From Vibrio cyclitrophicus (GTDB lineage: Bacteria > Pseudomonadota > Gammaproteobacteria > Enterobacterales > Vibrionaceae), in contig CP065366.1 of the NCBI GenBank assembly GCA_023206055.1, positions 2,852,001 to 2,916,000 of the forward strand: a stretch of DNA of 64,000 bases, in the 5' to 3' direction. This document shows, piece after piece, positions 17,801-27,043 of this stretch (positions are counted from its first letter, which is position 1; each line of letters opens with the position of its first letter). The notes beneath the pieces were generated by a model. The model was not told the origin of the DNA. It saw only the letters and a program-made list of their open reading frames with translations, and made no database searches. Made by a program: the position numbers and the translations under genes.

Positions 17801-17829
17801 TTAGTTTTTTTTATCTGAAACATTATAAT
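17801..17829 (+). promoter_or_regulatory. gcvB promoter
   Basis: A perfect TATAAT at 17824-17829 has only TTAGTT at 17801-17806 as its -35 (17-base spacer). A poor -35 fits an activator-dependent promoter, and GcvA is the known activator in enterics. Initiation would be near 17836. Confidence 0.65.
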
Positions 17830-17835
17830 TTGTCC

Positions 17836-18084
17836 ATTGCCTAGCGGCCAGAGAAATTCTATATTTCATCCCGCAGTAGCTAGCCTGAACGGCTTGATTC
17901 TCTCTAGAATCAATTGGTTTAGCTCCTGCGATGTTGTGTTTGCAAACTCGTTCTTTTCGAGTTGGGTAGAGTTCTACCGAATGTTTTGTTGCAGTTCTAT
18001 ACTGAAACGAGACATATACTTCCTGTATTTATTTTGACCTGTCTGTCAAATTTGTTTACACCGCCTTATGGGCGGTGTTTTTTT
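17836..18084 (+). ncRNA. gcvB: GcvB small regulatory RNA
   Basis: About 249 nt, divergent from gcvA exactly as in enterobacteria. Conserved blocks can be read directly: the G/U-rich R1 seed GTTGTGTTTGCAA at 17933-17945, the downstream ACTTCCTGTATTT segment near 18018, a CCTGTCTGTC segment near 18038, and a final CACCGCC/GGCGGTG terminator with T7 at 18059-18084. GcvB pairs through R1 with the ribosome sites of many amino-acid and peptide transporter mRNAs, using Hfq. The 5' end is estimated from the promoter. Overlapping open frames lack ribosome sites and are not real. Confidence 0.9.
18059..18084 (+). terminator. Terminator of gcvB
   Basis: A 7-bp stem (CACCGCC / GGCGGTG) with a short loop is followed by T7. 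It closes the GcvB transcript. Confidence 0.9.
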
Positions 18085-18452
18085 ATGTGCAAAGAAAAGT
18101 AACAATAAGTTTATCAATAGCTGTGCTAATTAATCTTTATTATTTTTCATCGTTAATCACAGAATTAGACACCCACTCAAATAATCAACTGAACACATAC
18201 AAATAGAACCATTGAGTAGCACTAAAAAATAACAGATTCCTCAAGATGCTCACACTTCTTCAGTCACATATAAGCCCGTTTATCACTTACGATTTCTATC
18301 AATCAAAAATTTTAAAGCTGGGCATGACGATAGCACGCCCAAACTCACGCCTCTGTCTGACCACTGTGAATCATTCACAATCGAAAATAAAAAAGCCGCT
18401 TACTTTTCAGTAAACGGCTTTGCAAAATTATTAACGGTTGCTCAGCACACCA
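18085..18452. other. Intergenic gap between gcvB and thiI
   Basis: A+T-rich sequence without a credible reading frame. Apart from the thiI terminator at 18392-18421, nothing was recognised. Confidence 0.6.
18392..18421 (-). terminator. Rho-independent terminator of thiI
   Basis: On the minus strand AAAGCCG...CGGCTTT with an inner GTAA/TTAC pair is followed by a T-rich TTTTTATTTTC tail. It is 32 bases past the thiI stop. Confidence 0.85.
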
Positions 18453-19901
18453 CTATGGGCGGTAAACCTTAACGTTATGGAAGCCTTGCTCTTGCAAGTA
18501 AAGCGCTTGCAGACGGCTCATGACACCACGGTCACAGTACAACAAGTACTCTTTCGTTTGATCTAAGTCGCCAAACTGAGTTGAAAGCTTGAAGAACGGG
18601 ATGTGTTTGATTTCAACACCATCGATCTCTAGCGGGCTTTCGTCTTCTTCGTCTGGGCTACGGATATCTAGAACGACAGCATGCTCAGCAACGGCTTGAA
18701 CTTGCTCCACTTCTGGTGCCTGTTCTTGGCTCTCTTTCTCGATATCACGGATATCCATAATACGAGCGTTCTCGATCACTTGCTCTAGCACTTCGAAGTT
18801 AAACTTAGCTTCTTCCGCTTCTAGTTTGCCTTTCTTCGCTTTCACGGTTGGCTTCTTAGAGATAACACCACAATACTCAGGCATTACTTTAGCGAAGTCT
18901 TCAGTACCAATCTTACGAGACAGGTCGATGATGTCTTCTTTGTCCCAGTTGATAAGAGGACGAAGGATCAAAGTATCGGTCACGTTATCGATATGACGCA
19001 AGTTAGTTAGTGTTTGGCTAGAAACCTGACCAAGAGCTTCACCCGTTACTAACGCTTCAATGCCGAAACGCTCTGCAACCATACCACCAGCACGCATGAA
19101 CATACGCTTAAGAACAACGCCCATTTGGCCGTCTTCAACGTTCTCAAGGATCTCTGCAACTACAGGTTCAAAATCGATAGAGATAAACTTCACCTTTGCA
19201 GATGAACCGTATTTATCCCATAGATAGTGAGAAACTTGCTTAACACCAATCTCATGAGCAGGGCCACCAAGATTGAAGAAGCAGTAATGCACTTTAGAAC
19301 CACGTTTGATGTGTAAGTAGCTTGAAACACCAGAATCAAAGCCACCAGAGATCAAGCTAAGCAGATCTTCTTGAGTACCAAGAGGGAAACCACCTAGGCC
19401 TTTATGACGTTCAATAACTTGGTTTAGCTTCTCGTTCTCGACTTCAACTTTAACGGTAACATCTGGATTTTTCAGTTTTACTTTTGCTGATTCAACCGCT
19501 TGGTTTAAACCACCACCTACGTAGCGTTCTAGCTCAATCGACGTAAAGTCATGTTTACCACGACGCTTAGCACGCACAGAGAAAGTCTTACCTTCAATAA
19601 GAGCACCGCTTCGCTCAAGAACTTGCTCGTAAATATGATGCAAGTCTTTAAACTCTGATTGCTGAACTTCAAGGGAGTGATGAATACCCGGAGTTTGCGT
19701 CAATACTTCGAGTGTTTCTTTAAAGTATTTGTCGCTCTCAGACGTCACTTCGATGTAGTCACGACGGTTGAAGACAGCCACAGACTCAGTACGACGCTGA
19801 AGAATAGTACGAATATTACGTTCTAGAATCTTTGTGAAGCGCTTACGCACCGATTCACTTTTAATAAAAATTTCCGGATGAGGCTTAACAATAAATTTCA
19901 T
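18453..19901 (-). CDS. thiI: tRNA 4-thiouridine and thiazole sulfurtransferase ThiI
   Basis: ThiI takes persulfide sulfur from IscS to make 4-thiouridine at tRNA position 8 and to supply thiamine thiazole. The start at 19901 gives 482 residues, the E. coli length; a longer frame adds 18 codons without family similarity. A THUMP domain (~60-165) leads to the PP-loop SGGFDSGVSSY near 183. The PEYCGVISK motif near 344 and the rhodanese active-site C456 in YCDRGVMSR are both present, so this is the bifunctional long form. In E. coli thiI is adjacent to xseB; here pomAB lies between. Confidence 0.96.
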   Translation of the reverse strand: MKFIVKPHPEIFIKSESVRKRFTKILERNIRTILQRRTESVAVFNRRDYIEVTSESDKYFKETLEVLTQTPGIHHSLEVQQSEFKDLHHIYEQVLERSGALIEGKTFSVRAKRRGKHDFTSIELERYVGGGLNQAVESAKVKLKNPDVTVKVEVENEKLNQVIERHKGLGGFPLGTQEDLLSLISGGFDSGVSSYLHIKRGSKVHYCFFNLGGPAHEIGVKQVSHYLWDKYGSSAKVKFISIDFEPVVAEILENVEDGQMGVVLKRMFMRAGGMVAERFGIEALVTGEALGQVSSQTLTNLRHIDNVTDTLILRPLINWDKEDIIDLSRKIGTEDFAKVMPEYCGVISKKPTVKAKKGKLEAEEAKFNFEVLEQVIENARIMDIRDIEKESQEQAPEVEQVQAVAEHAVVLDIRSPDEEDESPLEIDGVEIKHIPFFKLSTQFGDLDQTKEYLLYCDRGVMSRLQALYLQEQGFHNVKVYRP

Positions 19902-20241
19902 AGTACTTTCACGCCAATAAGGTTCACAAATTTTAGTAGGTTCATCACCACGCAAAAGGTCATTTCACATAGTTATTGAAGCAATAATAGATCAATATTA
20001 AATCTAAGGGCGCGAATTATACATGAGAAATTGAAGCAAGGAAAAGAGTGCTTGCTTTAACCCAATAATTAAACCGCCTGTTATTAAAAAGTAGCAGGTC
20101 TCAAAACGACATGAATACCGCTGAGAGCATCATTGAAGACCAGAAAACAAAAAGCCCAACCTCATCATAAGGTTGGGCTTTCGATACTATCTGCTGACTA
20201 ACGTATGTGTACCTGAAGACTAATCGCTGTCTCTCTGCCTA
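19902..20241. other. Intergenic gap between pomB and thiI
   Basis: It holds the pomB terminator (20150-20181) and, on the minus strand, a TATAAT at 20016-20021 that may be the thiI -10 box with a leader of about 110 bases. No small gene was recognised. Confidence 0.5.
20150..20181 (-). terminator. Rho-independent terminator of pomAB
   Basis: An 11-bp perfect stem (AAAGCCCAACC / GGTTGGGCTTT) with a 9-base loop is followed on the minus strand by a T-rich tail (TTGTTTTC). Confidence 0.88.
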
Positions 20242-21189
20242 CTACTGACCAATAACAGGCACTTCATCACTATAAAGCGGCTCACCTTGCATAATGCTGA
20301 TTTCTACACGGCGGTTAAGGCTGCGTTGCCACTCAGTATCATTGGGTTCTACTGGTTCAGTATCCGCCATGCCTCTTACTCTCAAACGCTGATGAGAAAA
20401 ACCACGAACCTTTTCCATCTCTTGAGCAACAGATACCGCTCGTTGTGATGACAAGTCCCAATTAGAGCGATAGAGCTCAGAATCAAGACGTTGGTTATCA
20501 GTGTGCCCTGAGATTCGAACAATGCCCGGTACATCTTTCACCAACTCAGCAACCTGTCTCACCAATGGTCGGAACTTAGGTTGTAAGAAAGCAGAACCCG
20601 ATGGGAATGCACCCTTCTCACGAATTCGAATCACAATCTGCTGGCCAAGGTTTTCAACCTCAATCGCGCCTTGGTCGATCTCTCGCTCCAACGCCTTCTT
20701 GATGCTTTCCATCAAGGTTTCCATCTCTTGCGACTGAGCTTCAGCTTGCTGTTGCTGTTGGTCTGACTCAGAGTTTTGATTGTCATGAGTAGAAACCTCT
20801 GGCGACTTGCCTCCGGTCATCTTGCCTTGGTCACGCATTGTACCGCCCGCTCGTTCAGACTCCCCCTCATGAAACTCAAGAGTCTGTTGAGTAATATCGA
20901 TGGTCTGTTGCATGATCACATCAATCGGTGTCGGCTCAGGACGACCAGGACGAAACTCCTGTGCAATAATGCTCGTTCCTTTCGGAATGTCTTTTACTTC
21001 CAAGCGGTTCTGCACACCAAACGCAAACTTCATCGAGCCTGCGATCTGCTTGAACTTCAATACGTCCATCTCAGAGAATGAGAGCAGCAGTACAAAGAAA
21101 CACATCAGCAGCGACATCAAGTCAGCAAATGTCCCCATCCATTGAGGTAACCCCGGAGGAGGACATTTACATGGATTTTCTTCATCCAT
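20242..21189 (-). CDS. pomB: Sodium-driven flagellar stator protein PomB
   Basis: PomB with PomA forms the Na+-driven stator of the polar flagellum. The 315-residue protein has one N-terminal membrane helix containing the ion-binding aspartate, D23 in GTFADLMSLL (equivalent to D24 of V. alginolyticus), a plug/linker with an AEAQSQEMETL stretch and a run of glutamines, and a C-terminal OmpA-like peptidoglycan-binding domain (~190-300; RISGHTDNQ, NRRVEIS). A frame from a TTG two codons upstream exists, but the ATG at 21189 has AAGAGGAA at proper spacing. It follows pomA by 12 bases. Confidence 0.96.
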   Translation of the reverse strand: MDEENPCKCPPPGLPQWMGTFADLMSLLMCFFVLLLSFSEMDVLKFKQIAGSMKFAFGVQNRLEVKDIPKGTSIIAQEFRPGRPEPTPIDVIMQQTIDITQQTLEFHEGESERAGGTMRDQGKMTGGKSPEVSTHDNQNSESDQQQQQAEAQSQEMETLMESIKKALEREIDQGAIEVENLGQQIVIRIREKGAFPSGSAFLQPKFRPLVRQVAELVKDVPGIVRISGHTDNQRLDSELYRSNWDLSSQRAVSVAQEMEKVRGFSHQRLRVRGMADTEPVEPNDTEWQRSLNRRVEISIMQGEPLYSDEVPVIGQ

Positions 21190-21201
21190 CTTCAATTCCT
21201 C

Positions 21202-21966
21202 TTACGCGGGTTCACCATCAATCGTGCGCTTACCTTCGTTTAGGTAGCTCTTCAGGTAACCATCGATAACACGTGGGTTCTGACCATCTTGAATCGCTAA
21301 AACACCATCCATCACCAGACGACGGTTTAGTGTCTCTTGATCACGACGCAGCGCAAGCTTGTCAGCAATTGGGAAGAACACCATGTTCGAAAGGATTGCA
21401 CCGTAAAGCGTAGTCAAGAGTGCAACCGCCATCGCAGGACCGATCGCTTTAGGATCATCCATGTTCGAAAGCATGGCAACGAGACCTACCAAGGTACCAA
21501 TCATACCCATCGCTGGTGCGACATCACCAAATGCTGAGAACACTTTCGCGCCCTGCTCGTGACGTTCTGTTGTTAATGCGATGTCTTTTTGCAGTGCTGC
21601 ACGCACCACATCACCATCATGGCCATCCACCAATAAGTCGATACCCTTTTGCATGAAACTGTTGCTGATTTCCATCTCTTCAAGTGCTAGGAAGCCACCT
21701 TTACGAGCAGCGTCTGCCATCTCTACTACTTTCGCGATCAGATCTTCAGGCTCATCAGCTTTAAACATAAATGCTTTGCCGGCAATTTTAGTCGCGCCAA
21801 AGAACTGCCCCATGGTGAACTTCATCAGAACAACAAACGTTGAACCACCCACCACGATCAAAATGGATGTCGTGTCATAAAACATCCCGAGGCTTCCACC
21901 TAGGATCATTGCCATGATTACAAAGGCAAATCCACCAATCAAACCTATTAGGGTTGCTAAATCCAC
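21202..21966 (-). CDS. pomA: Sodium-driven flagellar stator protein PomA
   Basis: PomA is the four-helix MotA-type partner that surrounds PomB and contacts the rotor protein FliG. The 254-residue protein is nearly identical in pattern to V. alginolyticus PomA: MDLATLIGLIGGFAFV at the start, a large cytoplasmic loop with charged residues (MADAARKGGFLALEE), and the GDVAPAMGMIGTLVGLV helix. Translation starts at GTG (21964-21966) with GAGGAG six bases upstream. The pair marks the host as using Na+ for polar flagellar rotation. Confidence 0.96.
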   Translation of the reverse strand: MDLATLIGLIGGFAFVIMAMILGGSLGMFYDTTSILIVVGGSTFVVLMKFTMGQFFGATKIAGKAFMFKADEPEDLIAKVVEMADAARKGGFLALEEMEISNSFMQKGIDLLVDGHDGDVVRAALQKDIALTTERHEQGAKVFSAFGDVAPAMGMIGTLVGLVAMLSNMDDPKAIGPAMAVALLTTLYGAILSNMVFFPIADKLALRRDQETLNRRLVMDGVLAIQDGQNPRVIDGYLKSYLNEGKRTIDGEPA

Positions 21967-22264
21967 TGAGCACTCCTCATGCTTTTTTGTAGCTCTACGT
22001 CGACGATAATCTTTTTATCGGCCAGACTATAAGATCTTTTAGTAAATTCTTGGCCTAAGTATCACACTTTTCGTTTTTGAGTCACAACTATTCGCAGACT
22101 TTACCCCTATACGTAGTGCATAAACTCGATAAAGCTAAGGTTATTCAATCAAAGTGAGTTCAAGCCCCTTAAAAACGAACTTTCTAGCAAAATTCCTTTG
22201 TTACATTTGACCATATCAGCGGCCTAGGGTAACGTTCGTTCATCTTTCCAAACGCAGATTTATT

Positions 22265-22507
22265 ATGGCTACTAAGAAACCTGAAAATATGAGCTTTGAA
22301 GCGGCAATCGAAGAGCTTGATGGCTTGGTTGATCAACTAGAAAATGGTGATCTAGCTTTAGATGATGCGCTTAAAAAATTCGAACGAGGCATCTCCCTCG
22401 CTCGTGCCGGTCAAAGCAAACTAAACGATGCAGAACAGCGTGTTAGCATCCTACTGCAAAATGAAGAAAACGCAGAACTTAGTGACTTTAACCCACAACC
22501 AGAATAA
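22265..22507 (+). CDS. xseB: Exodeoxyribonuclease VII small subunit
   Basis: XseB is the small helical subunit that binds the XseA catalytic chain of exonuclease VII. The 80-residue protein has the full family pattern (FEAAIEELDGLVDQLENGD, then LDDALKKFERGI and LARAGQ...L). It heads the xseB-ispA-dxs operon, an arrangement shared with E. coli. Confidence 0.95.
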   Translation: MATKKPENMSFEAAIEELDGLVDQLENGDLALDDALKKFERGISLARAGQSKLNDAEQRVSILLQNEENAELSDFNPQPE

Positions 22508-22527
22508 CGAATTGTATGAGATCCCCT

Positions 22528-23412
22528 ATGATCGAGACTTTATTGTCTTATCAAGCACGTAATAACGAGCAACTGAACCTTTGGCTTGATCGCCTGCCAC
22601 ACCAAAATCAGAACCTGATCAATGCGATGCGTTATGGGTTACTTTTAGGCGGTAAACGCGCACGTCCATTTCTTGTCTACATTACAGGGGAAATGCTCGG
22701 CTGCACCGCTGAAGAACTCGACACTCCAGCCTCTGCAGTCGAATGTATTCATGCTTATTCTCTGATTCACGACGACCTCCCAGCAATGGACGACGATGAA
22801 CTGCGTCGTGGCCATCAGACTTGTCACATCAAATACGATGAAGCAACGGCTATTTTAACTGGCGATGCGCTACAAACTCTCGCGTTTACTATACTTGCGG
22901 AAGGCACGTTGAGTGCAGATGGGGAAAGCAATCGCGTTCGAATGATTCAACGCCTAGCCGAAGCCTCTGGTGCACAAGGTATGTGTATTGGACAAGCACT
23001 TGATATTGAAGCTGAAAACCGCTCTGTTACTCTAGAAGAGTTAGAAGAAGTTCACCGCAATAAAACGGGCGCTCTAATGAAATGTGCGATTCGTTTAGGT
23101 GCGCTTTCTGCTGGCGAAAAAGCGTTTGAAGTGATGCCTCAATTAGACAAGTACGCCGATGCCATTGGATTAGCATTCCAGGTTCAAGATGATATTTTAG
23201 ATATCACTGGCGATACTGAAACTTTGGGTAAACCACAGGGTTCTGACCAAGAATTGAACAAAAGCACCTACCCTTCTTTGTTAGGTTTAGAGGACGCTCA
23301 AGAAAAAGCGCAAACTCTGCTACAGGAAGCGCTTCAAGCTTTGGCTGCAATCCCATACAATACCCAGTCACTCGAAGAGTTCGCCCGATACGTCATCGAG
23401 CGCAAGAACTAA
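22528..23412 (+). CDS. ispA: Farnesyl diphosphate synthase (geranyltranstransferase)
   Basis: IspA condenses IPP with DMAPP and GPP to farnesyl diphosphate for ubiquinone and undecaprenyl phosphate. The two aspartate-rich motifs are DDLPAMDDDELRRG (first) and QDDILDITGD (second). The start is uncertain: ATG at 22516 would add MRSP and has no clear ribosome site, while ATG at 22528 has a GAG seven bases upstream and gives the N-terminus MIETLLSYQ (294 residues). It lies between xseB and dxs with gaps of only 20 and 21 bases, so all three are co-transcribed. Confidence 0.95.
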   Translation: MIETLLSYQARNNEQLNLWLDRLPHQNQNLINAMRYGLLLGGKRARPFLVYITGEMLGCTAEELDTPASAVECIHAYSLIHDDLPAMDDDELRRGHQTCHIKYDEATAILTGDALQTLAFTILAEGTLSADGESNRVRMIQRLAEASGAQGMCIGQALDIEAENRSVTLEELEEVHRNKTGALMKCAIRLGALSAGEKAFEVMPQLDKYADAIGLAFQVQDDILDITGDTETLGKPQGSDQELNKSTYPSLLGLEDAQEKAQTLLQEALQALAAIPYNTQSLEEFARYVIERKN

Positions 23413-23433
23413 GACAATAAGCGCGCATTACCT

Positions 23434-25317
23434 ATGACTCTTGATATATCAAAGTACCCAACTCTTGCTTTGGCTGATAAGCCAGAGGATTTGCGTCTAC
23501 TTCCAAAAGAGACGCTTACACAGCTTTGTGATGAATTACGCACCTATCTTCTCAACTCAGTGAGCCAGTCAAGTGGTCACTTAGCGTCAGGCTTAGGTAC
23601 AGTAGAGCTGACAGTTGCTCTGCACTATGTGTACAACACACCTTTTGACCAGTTGGTTTGGGATGTTGGCCACCAAGCATACCCGCACAAAATTCTTACT
23701 GGTCGTCGCGACCGCTTGTCGACCATCCGTCAAAAAGATGGACTGCACCCATTCCCATGGCGTCAAGAGAGCGAGTACGACACGCTTTCTGTTGGTCACT
23801 CTTCAACATCGATCAGTGCCGGACTCGGTATGGCGATCAGTGCGAAGAAAGAAGGCAAGAATCGTAAAGTCGTCAGTGTGATTGGTGATGGCGCAATTAC
23901 CGCTGGTATGGCCTTCGAAGCCATGAACCACGCGGGCGATATTCACAATGACATGCTGGTTATCCTTAACGATAACGAGATGTCGATCTCTGAAAACGTA
24001 GGTGCTCTGAACAACCATCTAGCTCAAGTTCTTTCTGGCAGTCTTTACACGTCAATTCGTGAGGGTGGCAAGAAAGTGCTATCGGGCGTTCCGCCGATTA
24101 AAGAGCTGGTTCGTCGTACAGAAGAACATCTAAAAGGCATGGTTGTCCCTGGCACCATGTTTGAAGAGTTAGGCTTTAACTACATTGGCCCAATTGACGG
24201 TCACGATGTGAATGAGCTGATTAAAACGCTGAAGAACATGAGAGATCTAAAAGGCCCTCAGTTCTTGCATATCATGACTAAGAAAGGCAAAGGCTACGAG
24301 CCTGCTGAAAAAGATCCAATTGGCTACCACGGCGTACCTAAATTCGATCCTGCACATTCAAGTCTGCCGAAGAGCACCAGCTCTAAACCAACTTTCTCTA
24401 AGATTTTTGGCGACTTCCTGTGTGATATGGCCGCGCAAGATCCTAAGCTAATGGCGATCACGCCTGCAATGCGTGAAGGTTCTGGTATGGTGCGTTTCTC
24501 TAAAGAATACCCAGAACAATACTTCGATGTAGCGATTGCTGAGCAGCACGCTGTGACACTAGCAACGGGTATGGCGATTGCGGGTGATAAGCCAATTGTG
24601 GCTATCTACTCGACGTTCTTACAACGTGGCTATGATCAACTGATCCACGATGTGGCTATCATGGATCTACCGGTTATGTTCGCGATTGACCGTGCAGGTC
24701 TTGTCGGCGCTGATGGTCAAACACACCAAGGTGCGTTCGACTTAAGCTTTATGCGCTGCATTCCAAACATGGTGATTATGGCGCCAAGCGACGAAAACGA
24801 ATGTCGCCAAATGCTATACACAGGCCACCAGCACACAGGTCCAAGTGCCGTTCGTTACCCTCGTGGTAATGGCATGGGTACTGAGATTCAAAGTGAATTT
24901 ACTGCGCTAGAGATTGGTAAAGGTCGTATCGTTCGCGAAAGCGAAAAAGCAAAAGATGGCTCGAAAGTCGCTATCCTGAGCTTCGGTACTTTCCTTGAGA
25001 GTGCACTTCAAACGGCTGATGATATCGATGCGACAGTTGCCGATATGCGCTTTGTGAAGCCACTCGATGAAGCTCTGATCAAACAACTAGCTGCTGACCA
25101 CGATGTACTGGTTACTATCGAGGAAAACGCGATTGCAGGTGGTGCCGGCGCGGGTGTGATTGAATTCTTGATGCAAGAAAAGCTACTGATGCCAGTATTG
25201 AACCTTGGTCTTCCAGACAAGTTTATTGCTCAAGGTACTCAAGGCGAACTGCATGAAGAGCTTGGCTTAGATGCCAAGGGTATTGAGAAATCAATTTCAG
25301 CTTATCTAGCTAAATAG
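23434..25317 (+). CDS. dxs: 1-deoxy-D-xylulose-5-phosphate synthase
   Basis: DXS makes deoxyxylulose phosphate from pyruvate and glyceraldehyde-3-phosphate, the first committed step of the MEP isoprenoid pathway and a source for thiamine and pyridoxal. The 627-residue protein shows SVGHSSTSISAGLGMA and the thiamine-diphosphate motif GDGAITAGMAFEAMN followed by LNDNEMSIS. The transketolase central part has AEQHAVTLATGMA. Its pathway neighbour ispA is immediately upstream, and a terminator follows the stop. Confidence 0.97.
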   Translation: MTLDISKYPTLALADKPEDLRLLPKETLTQLCDELRTYLLNSVSQSSGHLASGLGTVELTVALHYVYNTPFDQLVWDVGHQAYPHKILTGRRDRLSTIRQKDGLHPFPWRQESEYDTLSVGHSSTSISAGLGMAISAKKEGKNRKVVSVIGDGAITAGMAFEAMNHAGDIHNDMLVILNDNEMSISENVGALNNHLAQVLSGSLYTSIREGGKKVLSGVPPIKELVRRTEEHLKGMVVPGTMFEELGFNYIGPIDGHDVNELIKTLKNMRDLKGPQFLHIMTKKGKGYEPAEKDPIGYHGVPKFDPAHSSLPKSTSSKPTFSKIFGDFLCDMAAQDPKLMAITPAMREGSGMVRFSKEYPEQYFDVAIAEQHAVTLATGMAIAGDKPIVAIYSTFLQRGYDQLIHDVAIMDLPVMFAIDRAGLVGADGQTHQGAFDLSFMRCIPNMVIMAPSDENECRQMLYTGHQHTGPSAVRYPRGNGMGTEIQSEFTALEIGKGRIVRESEKAKDGSKVAILSFGTFLESALQTADDIDATVADMRFVKPLDEALIKQLAADHDVLVTIEENAIAGGAGAGVIEFLMQEKLLMPVLNLGLPDKFIAQGTQGELHEELGLDAKGIEKSISAYLAK

Positions 25318-25360
25318 ATTCTTAACTAGGTAAGTGAATCTTTAGCTAAACAGCAAAATC

Positions 25361-25391
25361 AAAAAAGGTTGGCCCTAGGGTCAACCTTTTT
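25361..25391. terminator. Bidirectional terminator between dxs and pgpA
   Basis: AAAAAGGTTGGCCC and GGGTCAACCTTTTT pair with one mismatch around TA, with A and T runs on both sides. It can stop both dxs (plus) and pgpA (minus). Confidence 0.85.
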
Positions 25392-25447
25392 AGTATCCGT
25401 TACGTAGCTTGGTGTATCGCTAACTAAACCTTAACCCTTCAGTAAAC

Positions 25448-25954
25448 TCACACTAACCAACCTGCGAAGTGTGCCACGGCATACAGCGAAATCGCCGCCA
25501 TAATACCCGCCACAATATCATCAATCATGATACCTAAGCCGCCGTGAACTCGCTTGTCTAACCAACCAATTGGCCAAGGCTTTACCATGTCGAAGAAACG
25601 GAATAGCACAAAGCCAGTTAATAGCCATTTCCAATCATCAGTAGGAATGTTCAGCATCGGCACTAGGGCCATGGTGATCCAAAAGCCGGCGAACTCGTCC
25701 CATACGATAGAACCGTGATCGTGTACACCCATGTCATCAGAAGTCACTTGGCATATTTTGATACCAATAATGCAGCTCACCACCACAAGAATGACATAAA
25801 TAGGAAAAGGTAATTGAACCAACAATAAGTACAATGGGATAGACGCAATCGTGCCCATGGTTCCGGGAATAATAGGCGATAAGCCACTGCCAAAACCCGT
25901 CGCTAATAAGTGCCAAGGGTTTTTAAGAGAGATTGCAGAAAGTGGATTTGTCAT
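25448..25954 (-). CDS. pgpA: Phosphatidylglycerophosphatase A
   Basis: PgpA removes the phosphate from phosphatidylglycerophosphate to give phosphatidylglycerol in the inner membrane. The 168-residue protein has hydrophobic helices and the family motifs GFGSGLSPIIPGTMGT near residue 20 and DEFAGFWI near 90. The preceding frame codon is a TTG; the ATG at 25952-25954 overlaps the thiL stop by one base (TGATG), which indicates coupled translation. The pgpA-thiL pair and its convergence with dxs match E. coli. Confidence 0.94.
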   Translation of the reverse strand: MTNPLSAISLKNPWHLLATGFGSGLSPIIPGTMGTIASIPLYLLLVQLPFPIYVILVVVSCIIGIKICQVTSDDMGVHDHGSIVWDEFAGFWITMALVPMLNIPTDDWKWLLTGFVLFRFFDMVKPWPIGWLDKRVHGGLGIMIDDIVAGIMAAISLYAVAHFAGWLV

Positions 25955-26928
25955 CAATTAACCTTAAAGTGATCGTAACCAGTTAAGTTCCAGCTTAATG
26001 GTTCACCATTATTGTGTAATTCAAAATATTCTACAGGTCTTATCTGGCCAATGCAGGTGACTTTTGTTCCAGTGTGTGACAAAGCACTTTCCAGAGAACC
26101 TTTATTTTCTTCCGGCACGGTAAAGCAGAGTTCGTACTCTTCGCCACTGGTTAACGCATACTGCTGCGCAGAAGCGATATCGGAAGAGAATTGACGTAAT
26201 TCAGCGGAGATAGGCAACGTACTCACATCAATGCTCGCCCCCACCTGAGAGCGCTTAAGGATGTGTTTTAAATCAGCAATAACACCATCAGAGATATCAA
26301 TGGCAGACGAAGCAAGGTTCACTAATGCCTGACCAGCCAAAACTCGTGGAGTGCTCAAGTAGTGTCTCTCTTCAAGCTCTAATGCATAAGGCTTAGCTTT
26401 GTTCTGTTCTGGGTCTAATATCACCTCTAGGCCTGCTTTACTGTCGCCTAAGTTGCCCGTTACGTAAATCCAGTCACCCACTTTCGCGCCATCTCTACGC
26501 AGTGCTCGACCTTCAGGTACAAAGCCCTGCACAGTAAGCGTTAGACTCAGCGGCCCTTTGGTCGTGTCACCACCAATAAGTTGAATACCAAAGTAGTCTG
26601 CAAGTTTGAAAAAAGAATCACAAAATGGGGCAAGCCACGCTTCATCGACTTCAGGCATGGTTAACGCAAACGAAACCCAAGCAGGTGTCGCGCCCATAGC
26701 GGCAAGGTCACTAATGTTAGAAGCCAAGGCTTTGTGTGCTACCCATGCCGGATTCGCCTCTGCTAAGAAATGAGTGCTCGCGACTAAGGTATCCGTGCTA
26801 ATCGCTATCTCAACATTGCCCGGCGCTTTGACCAAAGCACAGTCATCGCCAGCAGCTAGAAGAACGTCTTTACGTTGTGGTTGTCGATTTACAAAATATT
26901 TTTCAATCAGGTTAAATTCGCCAGACAT
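25954..26928 (-). CDS. thiL: Thiamine-monophosphate kinase
   Basis: ThiL phosphorylates thiamine monophosphate to the active diphosphate. The 324-residue protein has the PurM-like fold; GDDCALV near residue 28 and the IGGDTTKGPLSL segment near 112 carry the metal and nucleotide sites, and SSAIDISDGVIADL is a further family motif. The ATG at 26928 is chosen over an upstream GTG because AGGG sits 6 bases before it. A terminator separates it from nusB upstream, so it probably has its own promoter in the 26932-27043 interval. Confidence 0.94.
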   Translation of the reverse strand: MSGEFNLIEKYFVNRQPQRKDVLLAAGDDCALVKAPGNVEIAISTDTLVASTHFLAEANPAWVAHKALASNISDLAAMGATPAWVSFALTMPEVDEAWLAPFCDSFFKLADYFGIQLIGGDTTKGPLSLTLTVQGFVPEGRALRRDGAKVGDWIYVTGNLGDSKAGLEVILDPEQNKAKPYALELEERHYLSTPRVLAGQALVNLASSAIDISDGVIADLKHILKRSQVGASIDVSTLPISAELRQFSSDIASAQQYALTSGEEYELCFTVPEENKGSLESALSHTGTKVTCIGQIRPVEYFELHNNGEPLSWNLTGYDHFKVN

Positions 26929-26994
26929 CACATGCCCTATCTTTAGTCTTCATACAAATCACCGTAATTATTGATATTACAGAAATTTAGTTAC

Positions 26995-27023
26995 AAAAAA
27001 GGCCAGCATAAAAGCTGACCTTT
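26995..27023 (-). terminator. Rho-independent terminator after nusB
   Basis: On the minus strand AAAGGTCAGC pairs with GCTGGCCTTT (one G-U) across a 6-base loop and runs into T6. It separates the rib-nusB genes from thiL-pgpA. Confidence 0.82.
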
Positions 27024-27043
27024 AGATTCAATATACGAACGTC

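Noticed and set aside
17837..18037. 66-codon frame between gcvA and thiI
   Set aside because: It lies within the GcvB sRNA, starts at a non-ATG codon and has no ribosome site.
21078..21269. Plus-strand frames inside pomA/pomB and similar long shadow frames elsewhere
   Set aside because: They are antisense to clear genes with normal codon use and have no ribosome sites.
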